Positions 14,959-21,698 of a stretch of DNA of 25,371 nt are shown here, piece after piece; position 1 is the first letter of the stretch; every line of letters begins with the position of its first letter. A program made the translations under genes and the position numbers. Source of the DNA: a virus; IMG/VR virus record IMGVR_UViG_3300021420_000115, positions 1-25,371 of that record; one strand, written 5' to 3'. The notes beneath the pieces were generated by a model. That model was not told the DNA's origin. It saw only the letters and a list, made by a program, of their open reading frames with translations, and did no database searches.

Positions 14959-15485
14959 CTCCGCTCATAGAAGCGGGCCTTGCCCTGCTGTTGGTCGCGA
15001 TCTACAGCGTTGCTTGCATGTTTGGGGGCTATGAATTTGCGCAATCGAGAGCGGCGAAGCAGCAGGCAACTCTGGAGGCGAAGGCCACGACTAACACCCA
15101 AACGCTGGCCACGGCCAACGCTATTGCTGCTGCCCCGATCATCAAGTACATCGATCGCATCCAGACCGTAACTCGCACAATCACCAAGGAGATTCCCCTT
15201 GTTCAAACGATCACATTACCTGCTCTCTGTCCTGAGCATCCTGCTGTGGTTTGTCCTGCTGCTATCACCGCTGCTGACCGCTTGCTCATCGATTCCGCCG
15301 CTCGTGGCATCGATCCCTCCCCCAGACCCAGTGTTGATGGCTCCCCCTACCCCGCTGGATCTCTTACCGCCAGCGTCGTTGCCAACTACGGCCGGTGCAA
15401 TAGCTACATCGCCCAGCTCAAAGGACTCCAAGACTACGTCCACAGAACGATAGAGGGACAAAAGTTGTTGTGTCCTAAGCCCTAA
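14955..15485 (+). CDS. i-spanin (Rz-like)
   Basis: A 176-residue protein with a GTG start overlapping the holin stop. An N-terminal membrane anchor (about residues 5-25, IEAGLALLLVAIYSVACMF) is followed by an Ala/Gln/Thr-rich helical segment (QSRAAKQQATLEAKATTNTQ) and a periplasmic tail with several cysteines (LPALCPEH; VVCPAA; YGRCNS; LLCPKP). Location after endolysin and holin, and the presence of a lipoprotein ORF inside it in another frame, identify it as the inner-membrane spanin. Spanins fuse the inner and outer membranes at the last step of lysis, which places the host among Gram-negative bacteria. It ends at the convergence point with the leftward genes. Confidence 0.82.
   Translation: MTPLIEAGLALLLVAIYSVACMFGGYEFAQSRAAKQQATLEAKATTNTQTLATANAIAAAPIIKYIDRIQTVTRTITKEIPLVQTITLPALCPEHPAVVCPAAITAADRLLIDSAARGIDPSPRPSVDGSPYPAGSLTASVVANYGRCNSYIAQLKGLQDYVHRTIEGQKLLCPKP
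15199..15453 (+). CDS. o-spanin (Rz1-like lipoprotein) nested in Rz
   Basis: An 84-residue ORF lying entirely inside the i-spanin gene in the +1 frame. Its TTG start is preceded by AAGGAG with seven intervening bases, a strong site. It begins with a basic residue pair, then a hydrophobic signal sequence (YLLSVLSILLWFVLLLSPL) and the lipobox L-T-A-C29, followed by a Pro-rich mature part (SIPPLVASIPPPDPVLMAPP). This is the classic shape of Rz1 outer-membrane spanin lipoproteins. It would pair through the periplasm with the protein encoded around it. Confidence 0.85.
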   Translation: MFKRSHYLLSVLSILLWFVLLLSPLLTACSSIPPLVASIPPPDPVLMAPPTPLDLLPPASLPTTAGAIATSPSSKDSKTTSTER

Positions 15486-15607
15486 CGGTGACCGTTAAAC
15501 TGACCACACTTAAAGCACCGTGTTCGCACTAAGAGATTACGAAATCTACACTTTTTACACACCCACGTCGGTGGAGGCCTTTTCAATGGACTTACGTTGA
15601 CGTTCAT
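15482..15607 (-). CDS. 41-residue RanBP2-type zinc-finger protein
   Basis: A short ORF (41 residues) starting at ATG 15607 with GGAG six bases upstream, inside the 3' part of the preceding - strand gene in the +1 frame. After a basic Pro-rich lead (VSPLKRPPPT) it reads W15-V-C17-KK-C20-RFR-N24-LLVRTR-C31-FK-C34. This agrees at every spacing with the RanBP2-type finger pattern W-x-C-x2-C-x3-N-x6-C-x2-C. Fingers of this class bind one zinc ion and, in known cases, single-stranded RNA or ubiquitin; RNA binding would be the more natural role in a phage. Its stop codon overlaps the stop of the converging spanin gene. The start, spacing and motif together make a real gene likely. Confidence 0.72.
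   Translation of the reverse strand: MNVNVSPLKRPPPTWVCKKCRFRNLLVRTRCFKCGQFNGHR
15483..15497. terminator. Palindrome at the convergent gene junction, possible bidirectional terminator
   Basis: TAACGGTGACCGTTA, 7-base arms around one base; as RNA it would form a 6-bp stem with a UGA loop on either strand. It lies exactly where the rightward and leftward gene sets meet and contains the stop codon of the + strand spanin gene. No run of T follows on either strand, so intrinsic termination is uncertain. Confidence 0.35.
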
Positions 15608-15782
15608 ATAGTACTCCAGCTACGAACCATCGGAAGGATTCGGGCCGCGCAAAGTGCTGATCTATGACGTGAACACGATGTAGAGGATCACGCTCCTTAC
15701 TCAACCTATCGAATTCAGCGGCCAGATCTTTCAGATCTGATGGAACATTCCCTCTTCCCTCTTGTATTGATTGTTCAGTCAT
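15555..15782 (-). CDS. Hypothetical protein after MazG
   Basis: A 75-residue charged, helical protein (DLKDLAAEFDRLSKERD; HVIDQHFARPESFRWFVAGVLYERQRKSIEKA). No cysteines or membrane spans. The ATG is preceded by GAGGAGAGG, part of which is the end of the mazG-like gene nine bases upstream. The last 53 bases overlap the small zinc-finger gene in another frame. The family is not recognised. Confidence 0.55.
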   Translation of the reverse strand: MTEQSIQEGRGNVPSDLKDLAAEFDRLSKERDPLHRVHVIDQHFARPESFRWFVAGVLYERQRKSIEKASTDVGV

Positions 15783-15791
15783 AGCCTCTCC

Positions 15792-16151
15792 TCACCCCAA
15801 CCTATAGTCCATTCCCTCGCGTTCTGAGACCTGGTTAAACGCGTTGATTACGGCTTCACCTAGATCGATATCCTCTCGAGCGGCAACCAGATCGAGGTAG
15901 ATCAAGGTGTCGGCCAACTCTTTGGCCAACATCTTCACGGCGGCCACTCTATCAGAGAAATTATTACTTGACTTGATCCCGTCGTCCATGCGTTTTATCT
16001 TCTTGGCTATGTTAGCTGCTTCACCGGCTTCCCCGCACATAGCGGCCGTCCACTCCATTGTGGACCACCCTTTGATCGATCCACCGTGCCAATCACGAGC
16101 GCGATTCAGTGAAACAGCACGTAACACTGCGAGATCTAACGAGGTTTTCAT
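15792..16151 (-). CDS. MazG-like nucleotide pyrophosphohydrolase
   Basis: A 119-residue all-alpha protein of the MazG/dUTPase-like superfamily. The metal-binding signature is visible as E41-x2-E44 (CGEAGEAANIAKKIKR) and E78-x2-D81 (LAKELADTLIYLDLVA), preceded by WSTMEWTAAM, as usual in phage MazG. It would hydrolyse nucleoside triphosphates to monophosphates and pyrophosphate, either cleaning the pool of unwanted nucleotides or lowering host alarmones. A strong AAGGAG precedes the ATG. The imperfect palindromic repeat lies 20 bases upstream, suggesting this is the first gene of a sub-operon with the two small genes downstream. Confidence 0.82.
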   Translation of the reverse strand: MKTSLDLAVLRAVSLNRARDWHGGSIKGWSTMEWTAAMCGEAGEAANIAKKIKRMDDGIKSSNNFSDRVAAVKMLAKELADTLIYLDLVAAREDIDLGEAVINAFNQVSEREGMDYRLG

Positions 16152-16171
16152 AGTAACTCCTTGTAAAGTGA

Positions 16172-16188
16172 TATTCCAAATTGGAACA
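16172..16188 (-). promoter_or_regulatory. Palindromic repeat, copy 3 (one mismatch)
   Basis: On the + strand TATTCCAAATTGGAACA, the same 17-mer as the other copies except for one base in the left arm. It sits between the DUF3987-like gene stop and the mazG-like gene, 20 bases before the mazG ATG. The + strand right flank (CAAGT) equals that of copy 1. Confidence 0.7.
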
Positions 16189-16192
16189 CAAG

Positions 16193-17398
16193 TTATTCCG
16201 CACGTTTATCTATCCATCGATAGATCTTTTCCTTGGTTTGCAAATTGTACTGCACCGAGATGACACCCATTTGCTCTAACGTCCGCTCTATCTCTAACAA
16301 GATGTTCGCGTCGAGGTCGCGGTGAAACTTTGCTAGCACTGCACTTCTGGTTGTAATCTTCAAGCGTTCGATATAGTTGAGAATCTTCTCTTGTGAGTCG
16401 GAGTGTTTGTATTTGCCAAGCCCTCCAAACGTGTAGCCCATTTTGCGCTCAGCAAACGTTAGAATCTCTACAGCTCTGTGAAAGTCGTTGTGGTCAATCA
16501 CTAAATCGTCACGCTTGCTAGCGGATAGAATCATCGCGAGCTTCCTAATGTGGGTCGCACGTCGCTCACAATAGGCTGCGAACCGAGGATCTTCGACTGC
16601 GGGCTGACCAATGGAAATTAGATGTTCCTGCTCTGTGTACCACTCTTCATAGCACTTGCTACCGTCAGAACTGAACGTGAATTGACCTTTAAGTTGACTT
16701 ATCTTCTCGAGATCTCGTTCGAGAATATGTTCTAAATCTGTCTCCTCTGAGGTGAGTTGATGCTTCGGTACGATCTTACCCTTGTTCTCCTCCACGATAA
16801 AGATACAACGTGAAGTGAAACCGCCGCCTATTGCCTCGGTAGGTAACATTGACTGGATCCACTCAGGAGCGGTAGCTCCTAGCAAGTTGAAGCATAGCCC
16901 CTCAAGCGAATCTCTACCACGACCGACTGTCTCATATGTCCACACACTTTTGCTATCATACCAGTCGCACAAATTTGCTAGGAGCTTCACATCGGATTGC
17001 CCTAGTAGGACTGATAGCTCCTCACTAAACGATGTGAGCGAGCAGTGAATTTTCACTTTTCCCGTGGTGGGATCTTCGTAGTTTGAAATTGCCCTCTTCA
17101 TGGCTAGGATCATCGATTCTCTGGTACACGATTCAGCTGCGACCGATACTCCCGGAATATTTAGCAATAGATTCTTTGCGATCCCGAGCGCTACACCCTT
17201 CCTTGCCTTTCCTGCAGGTCCCACTAATATCACGTACAAATTGGGATAGAGGTGTTCGAATCCCCAAACTAGTTTTACTTTACGTTGCAAGGCTCCCGCT
17301 AGCAATGAGATGCCAGCCCAAGTGTGAAAAGTTTTGGATGGCTCAGAGTTTTGAACATAAGTGAGGTAGCCATCCAGGAAATCAGATAATTCCCGCAC
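16193..17398 (-). CDS. DUF3987-like replication helicase/primase protein
   Basis: A 401-residue protein. The GTG at 17398, one base after the polymerase stop, is chosen because the ORF upstream of it merely overlaps polymerase coding sequence. The N-terminal region (FHTWAGISLLAGALQRKV) leads to an unusual P-loop, GPAGKARKG (60-68), as in DUF3987-type proteins that replace DnaB or primase in many phages and plasmids. Later motifs are SLTSFSEELSVLLG (Walker B/sensor-like) and GRGRDSLEGLCFNLLGATAPEW. The C-terminal 70 or so residues look like a winged-helix domain (ILNYIERLKITTRSAVLAKF). Placement right after polymerase in the operon supports DNA unwinding or priming. The P-loop lacks the usual GKS/T ending, so ATPase activity is expected from the family rather than proven. 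Confidence 0.68.
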   Translation of the reverse strand: MRELSDFLDGYLTYVQNSEPSKTFHTWAGISLLAGALQRKVKLVWGFEHLYPNLYVILVGPAGKARKGVALGIAKNLLLNIPGVSVAAESCTRESMILAMKRAISNYEDPTTGKVKIHCSLTSFSEELSVLLGQSDVKLLANLCDWYDSKSVWTYETVGRGRDSLEGLCFNLLGATAPEWIQSMLPTEAIGGGFTSRCIFIVEENKGKIVPKHQLTSEETDLEHILERDLEKISQLKGQFTFSSDGSKCYEEWYTEQEHLISIGQPAVEDPRFAAYCERRATHIRKLAMILSASKRDDLVIDHNDFHRAVEILTFAERKMGYTFGGLGKYKHSDSQEKILNYIERLKITTRSAVLAKFHRDLDANILLEIERTLEQMGVISVQYNLQTKEKIYRWIDKRAE

Positions 17399-17399
17399 T

Positions 17400-18854
17400 C
17401 TATGGCTCTTTGTATTCTCCCATTCCACCAGGATTATTTTCAGAGTGATAACCACCCCAGTTCGATCCTATTTTCGAATCGGTCGCTATTTTGAATCGCC
17501 GATTGTTGTAGCATAGTTCTGGAGTCACATAGTCATACACTCGTTGTTTTAGCTTCGAGAAGTCATCGCTCTCAAAGATCGAAATTGGAAGTTGCATCAG
17601 GATCGAGTCATGAACTTGTGCCAGTAAATCTACCCTGCAGATCTGGGTTATCCACTCGTCGTTGTAGATCTTAACCATTCCCTCGTTTAACGAGTCCACC
17701 ACTGTCGATTGAGGTAAGCAGCTATACGCAGCTTTCCACAAATCAGGACCCCATGCGTCCATGAAGCGAACCTTCCTACCAAAACAATTAACCAGTGCAC
17801 GCTCTTTTTGAAGTTGCCGTTTAATAAACTCATACCAGATCCTAATTCCCGGATAGATGTTGTGATACATCTCAACGATTATCTTAGCTTCGCTTTGCTC
17901 CATTTCGTTAATCAGCGCGAATTGGTTAGGACCTTCGTCGTAGTTCAAACCGTGGTTAGACTTTTTCCCGCATTGCCTCATCGACATCGTTCGAGGGAGG
18001 CGAACGCTAACGTCGCCGTCAACCCTTAACTTTGAGATAATGTCTGGATCAGTGTTATTTCCAACCAGCTTGTTTTCCAGCACTATTAACTCCGCTGGTT
18101 GGTGGAACATTAGGGAAGCGGTGTGAACGTGGGTGTCGAGACCGCTCTCCACCACGGACAACATGTTAGCGTCTCCAGAGAGATAGGCTACAACCACCCA
18201 CTCGGCTTGCCGTTTATCTACTTCCCAGAGAATATATCCTGGATCCGCAACCAGGAACTTCTTGAATTCTTGAGGGAGATTCTGTTGGTTGGTGCCAGTA
18301 CCGAAAATAGTTTTACTGGAGGATAATCTCCCAAACTTCGTACCTCTAGGATTATACGAACAGCGCATTCTCCTGTCGGAGTCAAACTCAATATCAAGGT
18401 ATGTTCCGAATAACTTCTGGAGCCCCCGAATATCTTGGACAAGCTTTGCCTGTCGTAACCCAGGCCGCTTAGCAGTGGGACGAGCGAGTCGCTGGAGAGC
18501 CGTATCGTCCACTGTAATGGCTCCGTCGTTATAGTAGGGGGTGATACCGAGTTCGACGTAGAAATATTTTTGGCAATCTTTGGAGGAGTTGACATTTAGT
18601 GATCGTCCACACAGTTTATCAAGCTCGGCTTGTTTCAGTTTTATCGATTCGCTGATCTCTTGCTTGGTAACCTCCATAGCGTCCATGTTAACCGCTATGC
18701 CGTGAGTCATCATAAACACAAGAGGATCAAGTAAACGGATGGTTAGATCGTATGCTGGTTGGAAACCGTCAGCTAGGTCAGGCCATATCTCATTGTGTAT
18801 CTGCATCATGCAAGCAGCGTCGAGGCAGTTGTAACGCAGAAAATTGCTGTCCAC
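17400..18854 (-). CDS. Family A DNA polymerase (begins at motif Exo III)
   Basis: A 484-residue protein. GTG 18854 is chosen because GGAG lies six bases upstream, one base after the preceding stop; a TTG at 18866 would add four residues. It opens with RYNCLDAACM, which is motif Exo III (Y8, D12) of a 3'-5' proofreading domain, so the front of that domain is missing and lies in the gene at 19055-20071. Polymerase motifs follow: GRLSSSKTIFGTGTNQQNLP, motif A (VDKRQAEWVVVAYLSGD, D213 and E218), motif B (GKKSNHGLNYDEG) and motif C (QVHDSILMQLP, H415-D416-S417). Motif C has Ser where Glu is usual, and motif B has His at the position of E. coli Phe762. Catalytic aspartates are intact, so it should be the phage replicative polymerase. 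Confidence 0.88.
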   Translation of the reverse strand: MDSNFLRYNCLDAACMMQIHNEIWPDLADGFQPAYDLTIRLLDPLVFMMTHGIAVNMDAMEVTKQEISESIKLKQAELDKLCGRSLNVNSSKDCQKYFYVELGITPYYNDGAITVDDTALQRLARPTAKRPGLRQAKLVQDIRGLQKLFGTYLDIEFDSDRRMRCSYNPRGTKFGRLSSSKTIFGTGTNQQNLPQEFKKFLVADPGYILWEVDKRQAEWVVVAYLSGDANMLSVVESGLDTHVHTASLMFHQPAELIVLENKLVGNNTDPDIISKLRVDGDVSVRLPRTMSMRQCGKKSNHGLNYDEGPNQFALINEMEQSEAKIIVEMYHNIYPGIRIWYEFIKRQLQKERALVNCFGRKVRFMDAWGPDLWKAAYSCLPQSTVVDSLNEGMVKIYNDEWITQICRVDLLAQVHDSILMQLPISIFESDDFSKLKQRVYDYVTPELCYNNRRFKIATDSKIGSNWGGYHSENNPGGMGEYKEP

Positions 18855-18855
18855 A

Positions 18856-19053
18856 CTAATCTCCAACCACAGAATCGATTTCTAGTTTGATTCGAACAAC
18901 TGTTCCAGCAGGTATATAGGGTGTGAAGACCAGTAATGCCTGCTCATTATTCAGAACCTTTACAGTTAAAGTTTCTCCCAGCCGAATACGTGGTGGAGCT
19001 TCTGGTGGAGCTATCCACTCAGTAACGTGAGTTACTACATCATCTCTCCACAT
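18856..19053 (-). CDS. Small ORF interrupting the exonuclease-polymerase frame
   Basis: A 65-residue protein from ATG 19053, with GAGG seven bases upstream; a second in-frame ATG at 19065 has a badly placed site. It is made of short strands (TLTVKVLNNEQALLVFTPYI; TVVRIKLEIDSV) with a Pro-rich turn (APPEAPPRI), like a small beta-barrel. It has no relation to exonuclease sequence, yet it sits exactly between motif Exo II (previous gene) and motif Exo III (next gene). It is spaced 1 base from each, in a frame different from both. No homing-endonuclease, intein or intron feature is visible. Function unknown; perhaps a polymerase accessory subunit. Confidence 0.6.
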   Translation of the reverse strand: MWRDDVVTHVTEWIAPPEAPPRIRLGETLTVKVLNNEQALLVFTPYIPAGTVVRIKLEIDSVVGD

Positions 19054-19054
19054 G

Positions 19055-20071
19055 CTAAGCCTCATCCTTGATGTTCTGAAACTTCACAAGATCCTTCCAG
19101 AACTCCTGATTTTCACAGTACAACGATCCTAGAAAATCAAGACCCTTTCGTAGTTCAGGATATTGCACAGAGTGTGCTATCATGGTATCGTGGATCGGTC
19201 CACGTACCACGATACCACACTTCATCAATAGGAATTGTATATCGAAGATTGAGTTTTGTACTACTTTAATCGAGCGCTCGTTGCCCAACACCCTTTGGAT
19301 TCCTAGCCAAATGTGTACTTCCTCTTCGAGTGACCACCTTCCGCTTAGCGGAATCGATACCGCTCGAGAGGGATCATCGCTAAACGCGATACAAGCAATT
19401 TCGAAGTTCACAACTTCGATGTCAAAGCCCACGATGGGAGCTTCTTCAAAGTAGCGTAGCCATTCCAAGCACTCACTCAAACTCGAGAAATCATAGACCA
19501 GCTGGCGCTTGGGCCGGCGTAGCTCTGGGAACAAGCTCTCGGCTTTGGCTTTCTTGAGATCGGCGGCGATTAGGTGCCGATAGATATACATGCCCTGCAA
19601 GGCAGCGCTAGGATGGATACAGGGCACCAGCTTTTTACAATTGACCTGTGGCAGCGGTTCCCATACGTAGCCCCGATATTTGAGGATCTTACTCTGCCCG
19701 GTGAGCGCCGAAAAAGCTGTGGCACCGCAAGCCACCAGCACGTTTGGAGATAGCTCGTTCAGCTCATCATAGAGAAACTCTACCCATTCGCGCCCAGCTT
19801 CCGAAAATCGATTCTTCGGTCCGTCGAAGTATGGTAAAATCTTGTTATCGGGAGGTTTAACCTTCACCACGTTCGTTATGTAGACTTCTGAACGAATGAT
19901 GCCAGCGGCGTGGAGGCATTGTTCTAACACGCTACCAGCTGGACCAACAAAGGGCTTTAGCTGTGCTGCTTCGTAAGCTCCCGGTGCCTCTCCCACGATT
20001 ACAATCTTGGCGTCTTTAGGACCGACACCAGGAACAATTCGTGCTCGCTTGTCGAGTTGTAGGAAGTCCAT
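19055..20071 (-). CDS. Uracil-DNA glycosylase fused to N-terminal half of DNA polymerase 3'-5' exonuclease
   Basis: A 338-residue protein. ATG 20071 follows the methyltransferase stop by two bases and has GAGG upstream; the longer frame only overlaps that gene. Residues 1-180 are a family 4-type uracil-DNA glycosylase: GEAPGAYE (27-34) with PFVGPAG (40-46), TNVVKVKPPDN (66-76) and HPSAAL (153-158). The cysteines that hold the Fe-S cluster in family 4 are absent from the expected places (LDKR at the start; NVVKV instead of NVVKC). Residues 190-338 are a DEDD exonuclease with Exo I D217-I-E219 and Exo II N273-x3-D277, but no Exo III, which begins the polymerase gene. A glycosylase joined to phage polymerase domains is known in some phages; here the chain breaks mid-exonuclease. 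The two gene products probably assemble. Confidence 0.82.
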   Translation of the reverse strand: MDFLQLDKRARIVPGVGPKDAKIVIVGEAPGAYEAAQLKPFVGPAGSVLEQCLHAAGIIRSEVYITNVVKVKPPDNKILPYFDGPKNRFSEAGREWVEFLYDELNELSPNVLVACGATAFSALTGQSKILKYRGYVWEPLPQVNCKKLVPCIHPSAALQGMYIYRHLIAADLKKAKAESLFPELRRPKRQLVYDFSSLSECLEWLRYFEEAPIVGFDIEVVNFEIACIAFSDDPSRAVSIPLSGRWSLEEEVHIWLGIQRVLGNERSIKVVQNSIFDIQFLLMKCGIVVRGPIHDTMIAHSVQYPELRKGLDFLGSLYCENQEFWKDLVKFQNIKDEA

Positions 20072-20073
20072 TG

Positions 20074-21384
20074 CTAGGCCTCTTTGGGAATGTCCAGTAA
20101 CTCCCGCGAGTCTCGCTCGATAGCTAGCATAAAGCGATCTCGATACTCTCCATTGATCTCCCATCCCATAGCGCTCAAGCCCAGGTTGAAAGCAGCTCTA
20201 ATTGTCGCACCGCTACCGAGAAATGGCACCAAAATCTTTGTGGCCGGAGGAACTAACGTTCGCAGGATATCTTCGATCAAAGAAACGGGCCGCTCAGTGG
20301 GGTGAATTTTCTGGCTAGGCGTTAGCCCCGAGTAGTTGAACACGTTCAACCTACCGTGTTGCATGATTACTGGTTTGCCCTTACGAGCCATGAAAAAGGG
20401 TTCGTAAGCGCGACCGAGATATAACTCTGGTTGTAGCGTTTGGCCTTGGGACTTAACCCAGATGCACGGTATGTCATCTACTAGCCACCCCGCATCCTCG
20501 AGTGCTGCGTAGACCTGTGAATGCCACGTTGGGCCGAACCAGAACACCAGCCAACAGTTGTGAGAAGCTACGCGAAAGAGCTCTTTGGCTAACCGCAACA
20601 AGAACTCTCTATAGTTCTCTGCTGGTACCTCGTTGTAGGAGCTAACCAAGTTTCCAACGGTATCCTTGGAGGACTTAACGGCGTTAAGATTGATTCCGTA
20701 TGGAGGGTCGCATTCGATTAGCCCGACCTTGCCACCCGTTGGTAGCTCAGCGAGGCCCTGAAAAGTGTCGCCAATAACATAGCTTCGCTCCGCTACACGC
20801 AACGCGTCTTGGATGCCGGAGTTATAATAGGTATTTTCTGGATCTGTTTGGCGGGAACGTAGCTCGGAAACGATAGCATCTTCTTCTAAGTTTTTGATTG
20901 TTTTGAGTGCATCGTCCGCAGTAGACATTTTAGCCAGTTCTGGTATAACGTCTACGGCGTTAGCCAACTGGATTGCTCGAGCGACGGTAGCCACGCCTTT
21001 CTCTAACAGCTGTGCTGTTTTCCTACCCGACCAATCCTGCTCTTTCTCCTTGTATAACCTGTCGATATCGCGGATGATAGCTACCTCTTCGAACCACTCG
21101 AAGTTTTTCCTGTGTACGTTCTCGAAGAGTTCAATCTCTCGAGCATCAATCTCGCCATCGATTTCCCTAACGAGTGCGGGAATCTCCTCAAGCCCCGCAG
21201 CTTTTGCGGCGCGTACACGACGTTCGCCAGCCAGTAACCGCAAATCGGGGGCTACCGTTACAGGTTGGATCACGCCCTTATTTTTTATCGACTCAGCGAG
21301 CGTTTCGAGGTCGCCGAAAACCGAACGGTGTCGATCATCACAGATGATTGAATCTAGCTTAACAAAGCGCAACGTGGAATTCAT
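20074..21384 (-). CDS. ParB-like domain plus HTH fused to DNA methyltransferase
   Basis: A 436-residue fusion. The N-terminus is a ParB/Srx-type domain: RSVFGDLETLAESIKNKGV, the LAGERRVRAAKAAG box (51-64) that binds nucleotide in ParB proteins, and ENVHRKNFEWFEEV (88-101). Next comes a ParB-style helix-turn-helix (about 118-143, DWSGRKTAQLLEKG then VATVARAIQLANAV). The C-terminal half is an amino-methyltransferase of beta order: DPPYG (226-230) before the S-adenosylmethionine motif FLGSGAT (388-394). DPPY enzymes methylate N6 of adenine or N4 of cytosine. Combinations of ParB nuclease-like and methyltransferase domains are common in phages and usually serve anti-restriction. Here the preserved HTH and the parS-like palindromes raise the possibility of site-directed binding. 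The ATG overlaps the upstream stop by four bases. Confidence 0.85.
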   Translation of the reverse strand: MNSTLRFVKLDSIICDDRHRSVFGDLETLAESIKNKGVIQPVTVAPDLRLLAGERRVRAAKAAGLEEIPALVREIDGEIDAREIELFENVHRKNFEWFEEVAIIRDIDRLYKEKEQDWSGRKTAQLLEKGVATVARAIQLANAVDVIPELAKMSTADDALKTIKNLEEDAIVSELRSRQTDPENTYYNSGIQDALRVAERSYVIGDTFQGLAELPTGGKVGLIECDPPYGINLNAVKSSKDTVGNLVSSYNEVPAENYREFLLRLAKELFRVASHNCWLVFWFGPTWHSQVYAALEDAGWLVDDIPCIWVKSQGQTLQPELYLGRAYEPFFMARKGKPVIMQHGRLNVFNYSGLTPSQKIHPTERPVSLIEDILRTLVPPATKILVPFLGSGATIRAAFNLGLSAMGWEINGEYRDRFMLAIERDSRELLDIPKEA

Positions 21385-21695
21385 ACATCACCTCGCGTCC
21401 ATTCACCTCCGTAGTAGTGATACAACCCAGGTTCTCCAAAATCAGCTATACTATATCTAGCTATCGCTTTCCATGAGGGCTTGCTAGATACAAACTCGTT
21501 ATCTGGATAGAATTCTGGCATTCTCCTAATATAGACTGGAAATCGCTCAGCTAGAACCTCAGCTGCTTTGCGACATAGCTTAATAAATTTCTCCGCCTCC
21601 AGTACATTATCGTAGCGACGATCTTCTTTGAAGTGGAGATAGTGAGCATCTGGAGAAACTACTAAACCAAAAGCGTGAACACCGGTGTCACACAT
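21381..21695 (-). CDS. Hypothetical protein
   Basis: A 104-residue aromatic-rich protein (HYLHFKEDRRYDNVLEAEKF; YHYYGGEWTRGDV). There is one helical middle (KFIKLCRKAAEVLAERFPVYI) and a Gly/Tyr/Trp-rich end, with no membrane span. The family is not recognised. It overlaps the ParB-methyltransferase start by four bases and begins three bases after the previous stop, so it is translated with its neighbours. Confidence 0.55.
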   Translation of the reverse strand: MCDTGVHAFGLVVSPDAHYLHFKEDRRYDNVLEAEKFIKLCRKAAEVLAERFPVYIRRMPEFYPDNEFVSSKPSWKAIARYSIADFGEPGLYHYYGGEWTRGDV

Positions 21696-21698
21696 TCT

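Noticed and set aside
20894-21460. 188-residue + strand frame opposite the ParB-methyltransferase
   Set aside because: Ser/Thr-rich antisense frame crossing two - strand genes with clear domains and overlaps.
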